Positions 11,252 through 20,333 of a stretch of DNA of 64,000 bases are shown in pieces; the first letter of the stretch is position 1; each line of letters opens with the position of its first letter. A program made the position numbers and the translations under genes. Source of the stretch: PALSA-1004 sp963829085 (GTDB lineage: Bacteria > Pseudomonadota > Gammaproteobacteria > Burkholderiales > SG8-41). Location of the stretch: positions 1-64,000 of the forward strand of contig CAWHHJ010000025.1 in the NCBI GenBank assembly GCA_963829085.1. The letters are read 5' to 3'. The notes beneath the pieces were generated by a model. The model made no database searches, was not told where the DNA came from, and saw only the letters and a program-made list of their open reading frames with translations.

Positions 11252-11428
11252 CTATTTTGACTGCGGTGGTGTAGCCGCGGGCGCACCCGGTTTCAATTGC
11301 CAGACCTCATCGATGATCTTGTCGGCGGCTTTCTCGGCGGCCGCAGCAGGGAAATAAATGTTGATGGTTACACAGCCCTCGAAGGTCAGCAGCAGAACGA
11401 GCGCAAATGCGCCGGCCACATGTCGCAT
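11252..11428 (-). CDS. ynbE: YnbE family lipoprotein
   Basis: 58 aa. A short signal sequence ends in a lipobox-like TFEGC, giving a lipid-anchored mature protein starting CVTINIYFPAAAAEKAADKI. The TINIYFPAAAAEKAAD pattern is diagnostic of YnbE. It sits between ydbH and ydbL with 8- and 14-base gaps, the conserved order. E. coli YnbE is an outer-membrane lipoprotein that stacks onto YdbH. Confidence 0.88.
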   Translation of the reverse strand: MRHVAGAFALVLLLTFEGCVTINIYFPAAAAEKAADKIIDEVWQLKPGAPAATPPQSK

Positions 11429-11442
11429 ACGGCTCCCTTTTT

Positions 11443-13440
11443 TTATTTCACGATCGGATGAACGTTGCTTTGCGTCACGCGTTTTAGACGATCGATCAAC
11501 TCGTCCCAGCCTACCTTGCGATTGTAGCCCAACACGTTAATTGACGGGATGCCGCCCCCCTTCACGATCACGTAGCCTTGCGGCACATTCTCGATGCCGC
11601 CCATTTCGCAGATGCCACCATCCAGTTTGCAGCTCAAGCCGATCTGCGAATAGCCGAACGTCTCAAAGAGACCCAGGAAACTGCGCTGAATAGCTGCCGC
11701 AGCACCCGCTCCGCCTAACGCAGAGATGTTCTGCACTGCGGCCTGACTGATGCGGCGCGGATACGCGCCCGCGCTGCTCGCCACTCGAGCATCGAAACGC
11801 ACCGGTTGCCAACGCACAAGCTCGAGTCCTTTGACGTCAGCGTCGATGCGGCCCGTTATCGTGCCAAATGAAAACGTCCGTGTGACCAGGTCTAACTCGA
11901 GGTTGCGCATATCAAGATCGCCGGTTAGTCGCGGGACAAGTCCGAACGGATTCTCGAGCACAAGATTGCGTGCCGTTACGGCGCCATCGAAGACTTTGAA
12001 CAGTAACGAGCCGTCTACTTTCAGTATTGACTGCTGGTAGCTTACCGTTGGAATTTCAGCTGCCAATGTGCCATGTAAAACGGTTACGCCCAGCGCGGTG
12101 GTCAGTTGCTCCATCGACAGCGGTGTGACGCCACCCGTGAATCGCCAACGCCAGGTTTCGCCTTCGCCTGAAGTCGCAAAGTCAGCCACGGTGAGCGTTC
12201 CATCGAGCAGTGGAATTCGCAGATCATGAGTGCGCACACGTATGCCGCGCGTCTCGAGCGGAAGATCGAAGCCGCCAAACGGGATACGCAGCACCTCTCC
12301 GCCCTCGAGTCGCAATTTGGCCGCTTTTAACTCATCGCGGCGCCATGGCAACGTGCCGTCCAATCCAAACAATGCAAACCGGCGCTCGTTATCTTCAATT
12401 GAAACGCGCTTGATGACGAGATCCGCTGCTACGGCCTCGCCATTCGCTAGCTTAAGATCGATATCCGCATGTCCTGCGACACGCAGGTTGCCCAACACGG
12501 TACCGTGCAAAGCCGGCTTAAGCAGGTTGGAATAAAGCGCCGCCATGTCCAGGTTAACGCTCTTAAGCGTTGCGCGTTCGATCTTCGCAGTGGCCCGCTC
12601 GATGCTACCCTCAATAGTGAATTCTCCGACGCCGGCAAGCGCGAGTTGGCCGCGGTCGATCGTGACACCTCTTGGGTCGAGTGTGCCGGCGACAGTTAAC
12701 GTATGGCCGTTGCCAGTCATGAAAAGCGGCTGCCAGAATAGTTCGCCGCTCTTCCACTCGACGTGGCTGCGCCACGACCATTCATTTCGGCGTTGCTCAG
12801 CATCGAAATCGACCGCTGCACTGATCTTCTCGCCGGCGTGCAGGCCGCTGGGATCACTGAAAGCAAGATCAGAAATCGTTAACTGGCCGTTCGCCTTCGC
12901 GCCTGTTTCACCGCTGTACGCGACCTTGCCCGTGATGGAGCCCGCTCGAGGCAAAACAGTGCCTTTGGGCAACCATGCGTTGAACCGACTGACCGAGCCG
13001 TTGGTCACGGTCAGTACAAACGAGCGCACACTTCCCCGCAATTCCGATTGGACCCGCCATTCCTCGTCCTTGGCGGGTCTAAGACTCGCGCTGAAACTTT
13101 TGCGTTTGCTCGAGTACACGAACGCGACAGGGACTTTGGCAGGCAACTCGAGTGCACCGTCTGCGCACGCAAGTTTCTCTTGATCGTGCCGCACATCCGG
13201 GCATGTCAAGCGTATGTTCCGCAACAGCTTGCCGCCGAGGGTAAGCTCGCCGATCGTCAAGTCCAACGTTGTTACACGACCGAACCGCAGCCTTCCGGAG
13301 ATGTTGTCTGCGGAGAACGCCGGTGTTTCAATCCGGCCAATCGTCAGGCCGATATCTTGCGCACTAACGACAGCGGTGTTGAGCAACCCCGCAATGCCAA
13401 CGATCAGGGACGCGTAACGCGACGCCTGGCAATCAGGCAG
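11443..13440 (-). CDS. ydbH: YdbH family AsmA-like intermembrane lipid-transport protein
   Basis: About 665 aa, mostly beta-rich repeats typical of the RBG/AsmA-like bridge proteins. It ends with the YdbH-type C-terminus (GLSCKLDGGICEMGG, then GYVIVKGGGIPSINVLGYN). An N-terminal membrane/signal segment is visible (ASLIVGIAGLLNTAVVSAQ). The start is unclear: no ATG, GTG or TTG fits before the signal, so I mark 13440 (CTG); the frame is open further into cysM. Shorter than E. coli YdbH (about 880 aa). Function by family: one of three redundant phospholipid bridges with TamB and YhdP. Confidence 0.8.
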   Translation of the reverse strand: MPDCQASRYASLIVGIAGLLNTAVVSAQDIGLTIGRIETPAFSADNISGRLRFGRVTTLDLTIGELTLGGKLLRNIRLTCPDVRHDQEKLACADGALELPAKVPVAFVYSSKRKSFSASLRPAKDEEWRVQSELRGSVRSFVLTVTNGSVSRFNAWLPKGTVLPRAGSITGKVAYSGETGAKANGQLTISDLAFSDPSGLHAGEKISAAVDFDAEQRRNEWSWRSHVEWKSGELFWQPLFMTGNGHTLTVAGTLDPRGVTIDRGQLALAGVGEFTIEGSIERATAKIERATLKSVNLDMAALYSNLLKPALHGTVLGNLRVAGHADIDLKLANGEAVAADLVIKRVSIEDNERRFALFGLDGTLPWRRDELKAAKLRLEGGEVLRIPFGGFDLPLETRGIRVRTHDLRIPLLDGTLTVADFATSGEGETWRWRFTGGVTPLSMEQLTTALGVTVLHGTLAAEIPTVSYQQSILKVDGSLLFKVFDGAVTARNLVLENPFGLVPRLTGDLDMRNLELDLVTRTFSFGTITGRIDADVKGLELVRWQPVRFDARVASSAGAYPRRISQAAVQNISALGGAGAAAAIQRSFLGLFETFGYSQIGLSCKLDGGICEMGGIENVPQGYVIVKGGGIPSINVLGYNRKVGWDELIDRLKRVTQSNVHPIVK

Positions 13441-14329
13441 GAAAGATTCCCGTCGAGAGATAGCGGTCGCCGCGGTCGCATATGATGCAGACAATGACGG
13501 CGTCGCGGACGTCGGCGGCGACTTGGAGAGTCGACCACATGGCACCGCCGGATGACACGCCGGCAAACACGCCCTCCTCCCGCGCGAGACGGCGCGTCAT
13601 ATCTTCCGCATCGGCCTGGCTGACTTCTATCACGCGGTCCACCCGGCTCCAATCGCAGATCTTAGGCAAGTAGGCGGCTGGCCATTTGCGGATACCCGGT
13701 ATCTGTGATCCTTCCGAAGGCTGGCAACCTACGATCTGAATCGCTGGATTTTTTTCCTTCAAATAACGCGACACGCCCATGATAGTGCCCGTCGTTCCCA
13801 TGCTCGAAACGAAATGCGTTACGCGGCCATCAGTGTCGCGCCAGATCTCCGGCCCAGTCCCTTCGTAATGCGAAAGTGGATTATCGGGATTCGAGAACTG
13901 ATCCAGAATGATTCCCTTCCCCTCGTCGCGCATTTTCTCCGCCACGTCACGCGCCATCTCCATGCCGCCCGTCTGCGGTGTCAGCACAATCTGGGCGCCG
14001 AAAGCAACCATCGTCTGGCGGCGCTCGATCGATAAGTGCTCAGGCATGACTAATATCATGCGATAGCCCATTATCGCCGCTGCCATTGCGAGCGCGATGC
14101 CGGTATTTCCGCTTGTCGGCTCGATGAGCGTCGCACCCGGTTTTATCTCGCCGCGCTTCTCCGCATGACTGATCATCGAAAGCGCCGGACGATCTTTAAC
14201 GGAGCCAGCCGGGTTATTGCCTTCCAGTTTCGCGAGTATGACGTTGCTACTATCGCGGCCGAGACGTTTCATTCGCACGAGCGGCGTATTGCCGACGAAA
14301 TCTTCGAGAGATTTATACATGCGGTTCAC
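13433..14329 (-). CDS. cysM: Cysteine synthase B (O-acetylserine/thiosulfate sulfhydrylase)
   Basis: 298 aa PLP enzyme. The Schiff-base lysine is in GSVKDRPALSMI and the phosphate/substrate loop is EPTSGNTGIALAMAAA. The family text GVFAGVSSGGAMW lies near the C-terminus. It makes cysteine from O-acetylserine and sulfide or thiosulfate in the cytoplasm. Its start overlaps the hldD stop by ATGA. CysM is favoured over CysK by the length (about 300 aa) and the GMEMARD region, as remembered from the family. Confidence 0.9.
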   Translation of the reverse strand: MNRMYKSLEDFVGNTPLVRMKRLGRDSSNVILAKLEGNNPAGSVKDRPALSMISHAEKRGEIKPGATLIEPTSGNTGIALAMAAAIMGYRMILVMPEHLSIERRQTMVAFGAQIVLTPQTGGMEMARDVAEKMRDEGKGIILDQFSNPDNPLSHYEGTGPEIWRDTDGRVTHFVSSMGTTGTIMGVSRYLKEKNPAIQIVGCQPSEGSQIPGIRKWPAAYLPKICDWSRVDRVIEVSQADAEDMTRRLAREEGVFAGVSSGGAMWSTLQVAADVRDAVIVCIICDRGDRYLSTGIFPA

Positions 14330-15339
14330 ACCTGATACTGCGCCGATCGGCGCTCATACAACTGACCGACGTAACGCGTCACGCCTTCTTCGACCGTGAG
14401 GAAGGGTTCGGCATACCCGGCCGAACGCAAAGCACTGATGTCTGCCTGCGTATAGCTCTGATATTTGCCTTCGAGTTCCGGTGGGAAATTGATGTATTCG
14501 ATGATGCCATTTCTTTGCAGATCTTCTAATGCCAGCGGATCATGGCCTTCATGGAGCCGACAAGCATTGACCGTCGCCACCGCAACATCGTTGAAGCTTT
14601 GCGCCGCACCCGTCCCCACGTTGAAGATGCCCGATTCCCCCGGATGGTCCAGGAAGTAAAGATTGACCTGTACAGCGTCTTCGACGGAGACAAAGTCGCG
14701 TACCTGCTGACCATTGCCATAGCCGCCGGTTCCCACGAACAGCTTAACTTTGCCCTGCGCCTGATACTGGTTGAAGAAATGAAAAGCGACCGACGCCATG
14801 CGGCCCTTGTGCTGTTCGCGCACGCCATACACGTTGAAATAGCGCAGCCCCACGATCTGAGCACTCCGATCGACCCACTGATGGCGGACATACTGATCGA
14901 ATAGGAACTTCGAGTATCCATACACATTTAGCGGCGCCTCGGATGCGCGGTCCTCCCGGAAGCGCTTGCTGGCACCGTAAACAGCGGCGGAAGAGGCGTA
15001 TATCAAAGGTACCTCTTCGCTGACACAGTATTCGAATAGCTCGCGCGAATACCGGTAATTGTTTTGCATCATGTAACGGCCATCGGTTTCGGTCGTGTCC
15101 GAGCATGCCCCCTGATGCAGGATTGCCGCGATTTCTCCGTCCAGCGCACCACCGTTAAGCTCGCGAAGGAACTCATCCTTCTCCATGTAATCTGCCACAT
15201 CGCAGTCGACGAGATTTGAAAACTTGTCACCTTGCTGAAGGTCGTCAACTGCTAGCACGTCATATTCGCCCCGCTCACTCAGGACCTTCACGATGTTCGA
15301 TCCAATGAAACCGGCGGCGCCCGTAACGATGATATACAT
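14326..15339 (-). CDS. hldD: ADP-L-glycero-D-manno-heptose 6-epimerase
   Basis: 337 aa extended SDR. The Rossmann motif is TGAAGFIGSNIVK, and the catalytic site lies in YASSAAVYG with Tyr in NVYGYSKFLFDQYV. The RYFNVYG motif and HKGRMASVAFHFFNQ are typical of HldD. It converts ADP-D,D-heptose to ADP-L,D-heptose for the LPS inner core. It lies 101 bases after the heptose kinase gene. Confidence 0.95.
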   Translation of the reverse strand: MYIIVTGAAGFIGSNIVKVLSERGEYDVLAVDDLQQGDKFSNLVDCDVADYMEKDEFLRELNGGALDGEIAAILHQGACSDTTETDGRYMMQNNYRYSRELFEYCVSEEVPLIYASSAAVYGASKRFREDRASEAPLNVYGYSKFLFDQYVRHQWVDRSAQIVGLRYFNVYGVREQHKGRMASVAFHFFNQYQAQGKVKLFVGTGGYGNGQQVRDFVSVEDAVQVNLYFLDHPGESGIFNVGTGAAQSFNDVAVATVNACRLHEGHDPLALEDLQRNGIIEYINFPPELEGKYQSYTQADISALRSAGYAEPFLTVEEGVTRYVGQLYERRSAQYQV

Positions 15340-15440
15340 GAAAGACCTGGTTTGCTCTGTGAGGATGAAAGGAATGACGTTGCCGCCTCGCCCTGCTAAT
15401 TCTAGCCACCCATTGCCGGGCGCTCAATGCTTCAGGCAGC

Positions 15441-16403
15441 TCAGGGCTGTTGCCCGAAGAGCTCCTTCGGTTGCACAACTGCGGTGCCGAATTTGCCAAC
15501 GACGATGCCCGCGGCGCGATTAGCCATGTGTACCGCTTCTGCGAGCGCTACGCCGCTTGCCAGCATAACTGCGAGTGTTGCAATGACGGTATCGCCGGCG
15601 CCACTGACGTCATACACTTCACGCGCCTGCGCAGGCTCATGTAGTCGTGTTCGATCGGTGAATAGCGTCATGCCTTCCTCGCTGCGGGTCACCAGCAATG
15701 CGTCCACTTTCAAGGCGCGGCGCAGTTTTTGCGCGCGGGCCGTTAGATCACGCTCACCGACCCACGCCCCTGCTACCACCCGGAATTCCGAAAGGTTCGG
15801 CGTGACAAGCGTTGCGCCCCGATAGCGCGAGAAGTCTTCACCTTTCGGATCGACGAGCACGGGTTTCCGACGCCGGCGCGCGAGTTCTATCATCTCGGAA
15901 ATATGGGCGAGCCCGCCCTTGCCGTAGTCGGACAAAATAACCGCATCGCAACCGCTGACTAGTTTGGAGTATTCGGCCAGTTTAGAGCGCAAAATCTCAT
16001 GGCTCGGCGTAGTCTCAAAATCAACGCGCAGCAGTTGCTGCCGCCGTCCAATGACGCGCAGTTTGACCGTCGTATCTATGCTGCGATCCCGATGCAGGCG
16101 TGCGGTGATCTTTTCCCTGCGCACCAACGCCTCGAGCGTGCGGCCCGGCTCGTCAGCGCCCACGACCGACAATAATGTTACTTGTGCTCCGAGCGCCGCT
16201 GCATTGCGGGCGACGTTGGCCGCGCCACCGGGGCGTTCCTCTGCCCGGTCGATCTTTACCACCGGTACCGGCGCCTCGGGCGAAATGCGGCTCACGTCGC
16301 CAAACCAATATCGATCGAGCATGACATCGCCGACGACGAGCACGCGGGCGCGCTTGAGCGCGATTTGCAAATCGGGGATTTGCAGTAACGGTTTCTTTTT
16401 CAC
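15441..16403 (-). CDS. rfaE1: D-glycero-beta-D-manno-heptose-7-phosphate kinase (stand-alone)
   Basis: 320 aa PfkB-type kinase. Family marks are VVGDVMLDRYWFGD, PGGAANVARNAAALGA and the catalytic GAGDTVIATLAV. It phosphorylates heptose-7-phosphate at C1. In E. coli HldE this domain is fused to a nucleotidyltransferase; here the protein ends after the kinase and no second domain gene is in the window, so rfaE2 must be elsewhere. It is packed 3 bases from the ugd stop. Confidence 0.92.
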   Translation of the reverse strand: MKKKPLLQIPDLQIALKRARVLVVGDVMLDRYWFGDVSRISPEAPVPVVKIDRAEERPGGAANVARNAAALGAQVTLLSVVGADEPGRTLEALVRREKITARLHRDRSIDTTVKLRVIGRRQQLLRVDFETTPSHEILRSKLAEYSKLVSGCDAVILSDYGKGGLAHISEMIELARRRRKPVLVDPKGEDFSRYRGATLVTPNLSEFRVVAGAWVGERDLTARAQKLRRALKVDALLVTRSEEGMTLFTDRTRLHEPAQAREVYDVSGAGDTVIATLAVMLASGVALAEAVHMANRAAGIVVGKFGTAVVQPKELFGQQP

Positions 16404-16406
16404 GCG

Positions 16407-17730
16407 CTACGTGCGGCCGATGCCTGAGTACTCGAGCCCGTAGCTGCGCACCATAGACGGCTCATAAAGATTACGGCCATCGATGATAACCGGCGTGCGT
16501 AGCCGTCGCTTGACGTCTTCGAAGTCCGGGCTACGAAATTCCTTCCACTCGGTGATGATGACGAGGCAGTCGGCGCCATCGAGCGCAGCTTGAGGAGACT
16601 CGGAGAATTCCATGCGCGGAAGGGCGGCGAACGTCTTCCGTGCCTGCGGCATAGCTACCGGATCGTAGGCCACGACGGCGCCACCGCGTGCGATGATTCC
16701 AGGAATGATGATCTGGCACGCCGCTTCGCGCATGTCGTCCGTGTTTGGTTTGAATGTAAGACCCCATACCGCGAACCGCTTGCCGCTGAGATCTTCGCCG
16801 AAACGGCGTGATATTTTCTGCAGCAGGCGTGACTTCTGCGCTTGGTTTACCTCGTTCACCGCCTCGATGATTTTGAGCTTCATGCCCGCATCGCTGGCCG
16901 TCTGTTGCAGCGCTGAAACATCTTTGGGGAAACATGCGCCGCCATAGCCACAGCCGGCATACAGGAAATGGTAGCCGATACGCGCGTCGGAACCGATGCC
17001 TTTTCGTACAGACTCGATATCCGCGCCGACCTCTTCGGCAAGGTTTGCAAGCTCGTTCATGAAAGAGATACGTGTGGCAAGCATCGCATTTGCGGCGTAT
17101 TTTGTGAGCTCTGCCGACGCAACGTCCATGACTGATCATGCGATCATGATTGCGCAGAATCGGCGCGTAAATCGCGCGCATGATTTGTACCGCGCGTTCA
17201 TCCGCAGCGCCGACCACAATGCGGTTCGGGCGCATGAAGTCTTCGACAGCGGCGCCCTCTTTAAGAAACTCCGGATTCGATACGACGGTGAAATCGATCG
17301 ACTTGGCCCGTCGGGTGAGTTCCGCCTGAATGGCCGTCTTCACTTTGCCGGCAGTGCCAACCGGCACCGTCGACTTATTGACCACGAGCCGGTAGTCCTG
17401 CATGTGTTGTCCGATCGCCCGTGCGGCTGAAATCACGTGCTGTAAATCCGCGGACCCGTCTTCGTCGGGCGGCGTTCCGACCGCGATGAATTGTACCTGC
17501 CCGTGTGCAACGCTTTGCGCGACATCCGTCGTAAAGCGAAGCCGTCCGGCTTGCGCGTTGCGCTTTACCAGCGGCTCCAGCCCCGGCTCATATATGGGTA
17601 TGTCGCCCTGCCGTAAACGTTCGATCTTAGCGGCGTCGACATCGAGACACATGACGTCGTTACCGAGTTCAGCAAGACACGCGCCCGACACGAGCCCGAC
17701 ATACCCGGTGCCGACAATCGATATCTTCAT
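16407..17730 (-). CDS. ugd: UDP-glucose 6-dehydrogenase, one frame break
   Basis: About 440 aa. The N-terminal NAD domain begins KISIVGTGYVGLVSGACLAE; the middle has SNPEFLKEGAAVEDF and the catalytic cysteine in GYGGACFPKDVSAL; the C-terminal domain has FAVWGLTFKPNTDDMREA. It oxidises UDP-glucose to UDP-glucuronate for surface polysaccharide. The frame breaks near 17133; deleting one base restores DRMIVMDVASAELTKYAAN and the span is 3n+1. Overlaps pyrF by 4 bases. Confidence 0.92.
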
Positions 17731-18437
17731 GCACGTTCCTTAGCGGTGAGCTCGAGGTCGATGGCCGCTAACGCCGCTGCTGGATCCGGCGCTTGAGTGA
17801 TGGGACGCCCGATGACCAGATAATCGGCGCCGGCAGCAATCGCCGCACCAGGGGTCATTACGCGTTGCTGGTCGTTGGCGGATGATGTTGCAGGTCGTAT
17901 GCCCGGTGTGACGAGACAAAAGCCAGCGCCGCAGTCACGCTTGAGCAATGTCGCTTCCTGCGCCGAGCAGACGACCCCGTCGAGACCGCATTTCTGCGCG
18001 AGCTTCGCAAGTCTAAGTGCGACGGCAGCGGCATCACCTTCGATACCCACCTCCTTCAGGTCAGCGTTGCCCATGCTCGTGAGCAGGGTGACGGCGATCA
18101 ACTTGGGACGCTGTGCTGCGACGTCGACTGCGCGGCGTGCGGCTTCCAGCATTGCGCTTCCGCCAAGCGCATGGACATTCAGCATCCACACGCCGAGTCG
18201 AGCCGCAGCCGTGCACGCAGCCGCGACAGTATTCGGAATATCGTGAAATTTGAGATCGAGAAACACTTCGAAGCCTTGCCGCATAACGCGTTCAACGAGG
18301 GCGGGTCCGGCGGCGGTGAACAATTCCTTGCCAACTTTGAGTCTGCATGACTGCGGCACTAGACGCGAGCTAAACGCAAGCGCCGCATCAGCGGATGCGA
18401 AATCCAGCGCGACGATTACTTTCGGATCATTGCTCAC
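17727..18437 (-). CDS. pyrF: Orotidine-5'-phosphate decarboxylase
   Basis: 236 aa TIM barrel. Catalytic motif FLDLKFHDIPNTVA, start VIVALDFASADAAL, phosphate loop TPGIRP and VIGRPITQAPDP near the end. It converts OMP to UMP. I chose the GTG at 18437, which overlaps the lapB stop as GTGA, over the longer frame that runs into lapB. Confidence 0.94.
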   Translation of the reverse strand: MSNDPKVIVALDFASADAALAFSSRLVPQSCRLKVGKELFTAAGPALVERVMRQGFEVFLDLKFHDIPNTVAAACTAAARLGVWMLNVHALGGSAMLEAARRAVDVAAQRPKLIAVTLLTSMGNADLKEVGIEGDAAAVALRLAKLAQKCGLDGVVCSAQEATLLKRDCGAGFCLVTPGIRPATSSANDQQRVMTPGAAIAAGADYLVIGRPITQAPDPAAALAAIDLELTAKERA

Positions 18438-19609
18438 GCCGGCAACTCCTTTTCCTCCGCCCGGCGCGGCGAGTACGTCTCCCATTCACCGCAAGCGGGA
18501 CAATGCCAGTAGTACTGCCGCGCGCGAAAGCCGCAGTTTTCGCAGCGGTACATGGCTAGCGTGCGCGTATGCTGATGCACGAGGTTCTTGACGAGCTCGA
18601 GATCCGCGCGACGCTGCACCGGGGTTTCGAGAAGTTGCGCCTCGAGCAGCTTGTCCAATCCGAGCAGGGTTGGACTGCGCCGCATCTCATCGCGCACGAG
18701 CTCGTAGGCAGGCTCGGCGCCCTGCTGCTCGAGCACACAGGTAAACACCACATTGAGGACATCGAGAGACGAATATTTGCTTAGATATCCGCGCAGCAGA
18801 TTGAGCCCTTCGGGCGCTTTGTTCAGCTGCTTGTATGCGTTGATCAACCGGTCCGCAACGAGCGCGAGGAATTCGGGATTTTGCGTCTCGATCCGTTTCC
18901 ACGCCTCGATCGCGGCTTCATACCGTTTCAGTGCGATTTCCAGATCCCCCAGCAGCACGTTCGCGCGCGCACACAGACGATGATGACTGAGCGCGAGCTC
19001 GACGTGGGGCCGCGCTTCCTCGGGACGTGAATCCATCATCTCGCGCACCGCCATCTCGCAGTAAAAATTCGCAATCTCCTTCTGATGCGATTGCCCGGTA
19101 ACCACTTCCAATTGCTGCGCTATGTCGATAGCTTTTTGCCAGTCTTTTTCCTGCTCGTAAATCTCGAGCAGATATTTGAGCGCCGCTTCCTCGTGCGGAC
19201 TTCCCTTGAGCTTCGCAAACAGCTCTTCGGCACGATCCAGGAGTCCCGCCTTCAGATAGTCCTGTGCGAGTTCGAATAAGGCATCCAGCTTCTGTTGCTC
19301 GGGCAGATCGGCGCGTTCGAATAGATTCTGATGCATGCGGATGGCACGTTCGGTCTCGCCGCGACGCCGAAACAGTGAGCCGACCGCGAAATGAAGCTCG
19401 ATTGTCTGCGGCTCGACTTTTACGACTTCGATAAACGCTTCGAGTGCCTTGTCGGGCTGCTCGTTGAGCAGAAAGTTAAGCCCCTTGAAATACGAGGTCG
19501 GTAATGCTCGCGATTCGGTTATGAGCTGCTTGATGTCGATGCGCGCTGCCAGCCAGCCGAGCGCGAAGAAAACCGGCAATGCGAGCAACCACCAATATTC
19601 GATCTCCAT
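18434..19609 (-). CDS. lapB: LPS assembly protein LapB (TPR and rubredoxin-like domain)
   Basis: 391 aa. An N-terminal membrane helix (LLALPVFFALGWLAA) is followed by about nine TPR units and a C-terminal zinc/rubredoxin-like module with CENCGF and CPACGEW. LapB links LPS synthesis to FtsH-mediated LpxC turnover at the inner membrane. It pairs with lapA upstream (20-base gap), as in E. coli. Confidence 0.94.
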   Translation of the reverse strand: MEIEYWWLLALPVFFALGWLAARIDIKQLITESRALPTSYFKGLNFLLNEQPDKALEAFIEVVKVEPQTIELHFAVGSLFRRRGETERAIRMHQNLFERADLPEQQKLDALFELAQDYLKAGLLDRAEELFAKLKGSPHEEAALKYLLEIYEQEKDWQKAIDIAQQLEVVTGQSHQKEIANFYCEMAVREMMDSRPEEARPHVELALSHHRLCARANVLLGDLEIALKRYEAAIEAWKRIETQNPEFLALVADRLINAYKQLNKAPEGLNLLRGYLSKYSSLDVLNVVFTCVLEQQGAEPAYELVRDEMRRSPTLLGLDKLLEAQLLETPVQRRADLELVKNLVHQHTRTLAMYRCENCGFRARQYYWHCPACGEWETYSPRRAEEKELPA

Positions 19610-19629
19610 GTGGTTCGATCAGTACGTTG

Positions 19630-19932
19630 CTACGCTGGCTCGCCGAGCATCGGCGCTGTAGTTACGCGCGTCGAGCTGCGCAAATCCCGTTTGAGGCGCA
19701 GGATCGTACGTTTCTGGCGGACAACAATGCCGAGGCTTGCCACCGCCCCGATGCCGACGCCTGCCGCGAAGAAGACAAGCAGTATGAAAACGAGTGGCGC
19801 CTGCCATTCGAAGCCGAGGAAATAGCGTACTACGATGGGGTCGCTGTTCTTTACTGCGAAACCGAGCAGTATCACGAATAAGGCGATGAAGAGCACCGAC
19901 TTGAGGACCGCAAATAATGTACGCATCGCCAT
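19630..19932 (-). CDS. lapA: LapA family (DUF1049) inner-membrane protein
   Basis: 100 aa with two membrane helices (about 8-25 and 43-68) and a basic cytoplasmic tail, the layout of LapA/YciS. The VKNSDPIVVRYFLG turn is family-like. First gene after the ihfB terminator, so the lapA-lapB-pyrF run may have its own promoter in 19933-19980. Confidence 0.88.
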   Translation of the reverse strand: MAMRTLFAVLKSVLFIALFVILLGFAVKNSDPIVVRYFLGFEWQAPLVFILLVFFAAGVGIGAVASLGIVVRQKRTILRLKRDLRSSTRVTTAPMLGEPA

Positions 19933-19980
19933 TTCCCTTCAGCAACTGCCGACATGCCAACGGTGTCCGGTAGCACGGGC

Positions 19981-20015
19981 AAAAAAAAGCGGCACTATCT
20001 CGCGATGATGCCGCT
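19981..20015 (-). terminator. Intrinsic terminator after ihfB
   Basis: On the minus strand, AGCGGCA pairs with TGCCGCT and is followed by eight T residues. It separates the rpsA-ihfB unit from lapA. Confidence 0.9.
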
Positions 20016-20039
20016 GGTTACCACTCATGTTCGAACCAG

Positions 20040-20327
20040 TTACTTCTTGAAATCGACGCGTTCGCGGAGTTCCTTGCCGGCTTTGAAGTGCGGAACATAC
20101 TTCTCCGGCACCTGCACTTTATCGCCGGATTTCGGATTACGGCCGGTGCGCGGTGGACGATAGTTGAGTCCGAAGCTGCCGAAACCGCGAATTTCTATAC
20201 GTTGCCCTTCGGCGAGACTGGTACCCATAGCATCAAGCACCATCTTCACGGCAAGCTCCGCATCTTTGGCCACCAGTTGCGGATAACGCGCGGCCAACTT
20301 CGCAATCAGCTCCGACTTCGTCATCAT
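20040..20327 (-). CDS. ihfB: Integration host factor subunit beta
   Basis: 95 aa HU/IHF fold starting MTKSELIAKLA after an extra Met. The DNA-bending arm has GFGSFGLNYRPPRTGRNPKSGD. It lies 6 bases after rpsA, the conserved arrangement. With IhfA it bends DNA at specific sites, which matters for sigma-54 promoters and site-specific recombination. Confidence 0.95.
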   Translation of the reverse strand: MMTKSELIAKLAARYPQLVAKDAELAVKMVLDAMGTSLAEGQRIEIRGFGSFGLNYRPPRTGRNPKSGDKVQVPEKYVPHFKAGKELRERVDFKK

Positions 20328-20333
20328 CGTCCC

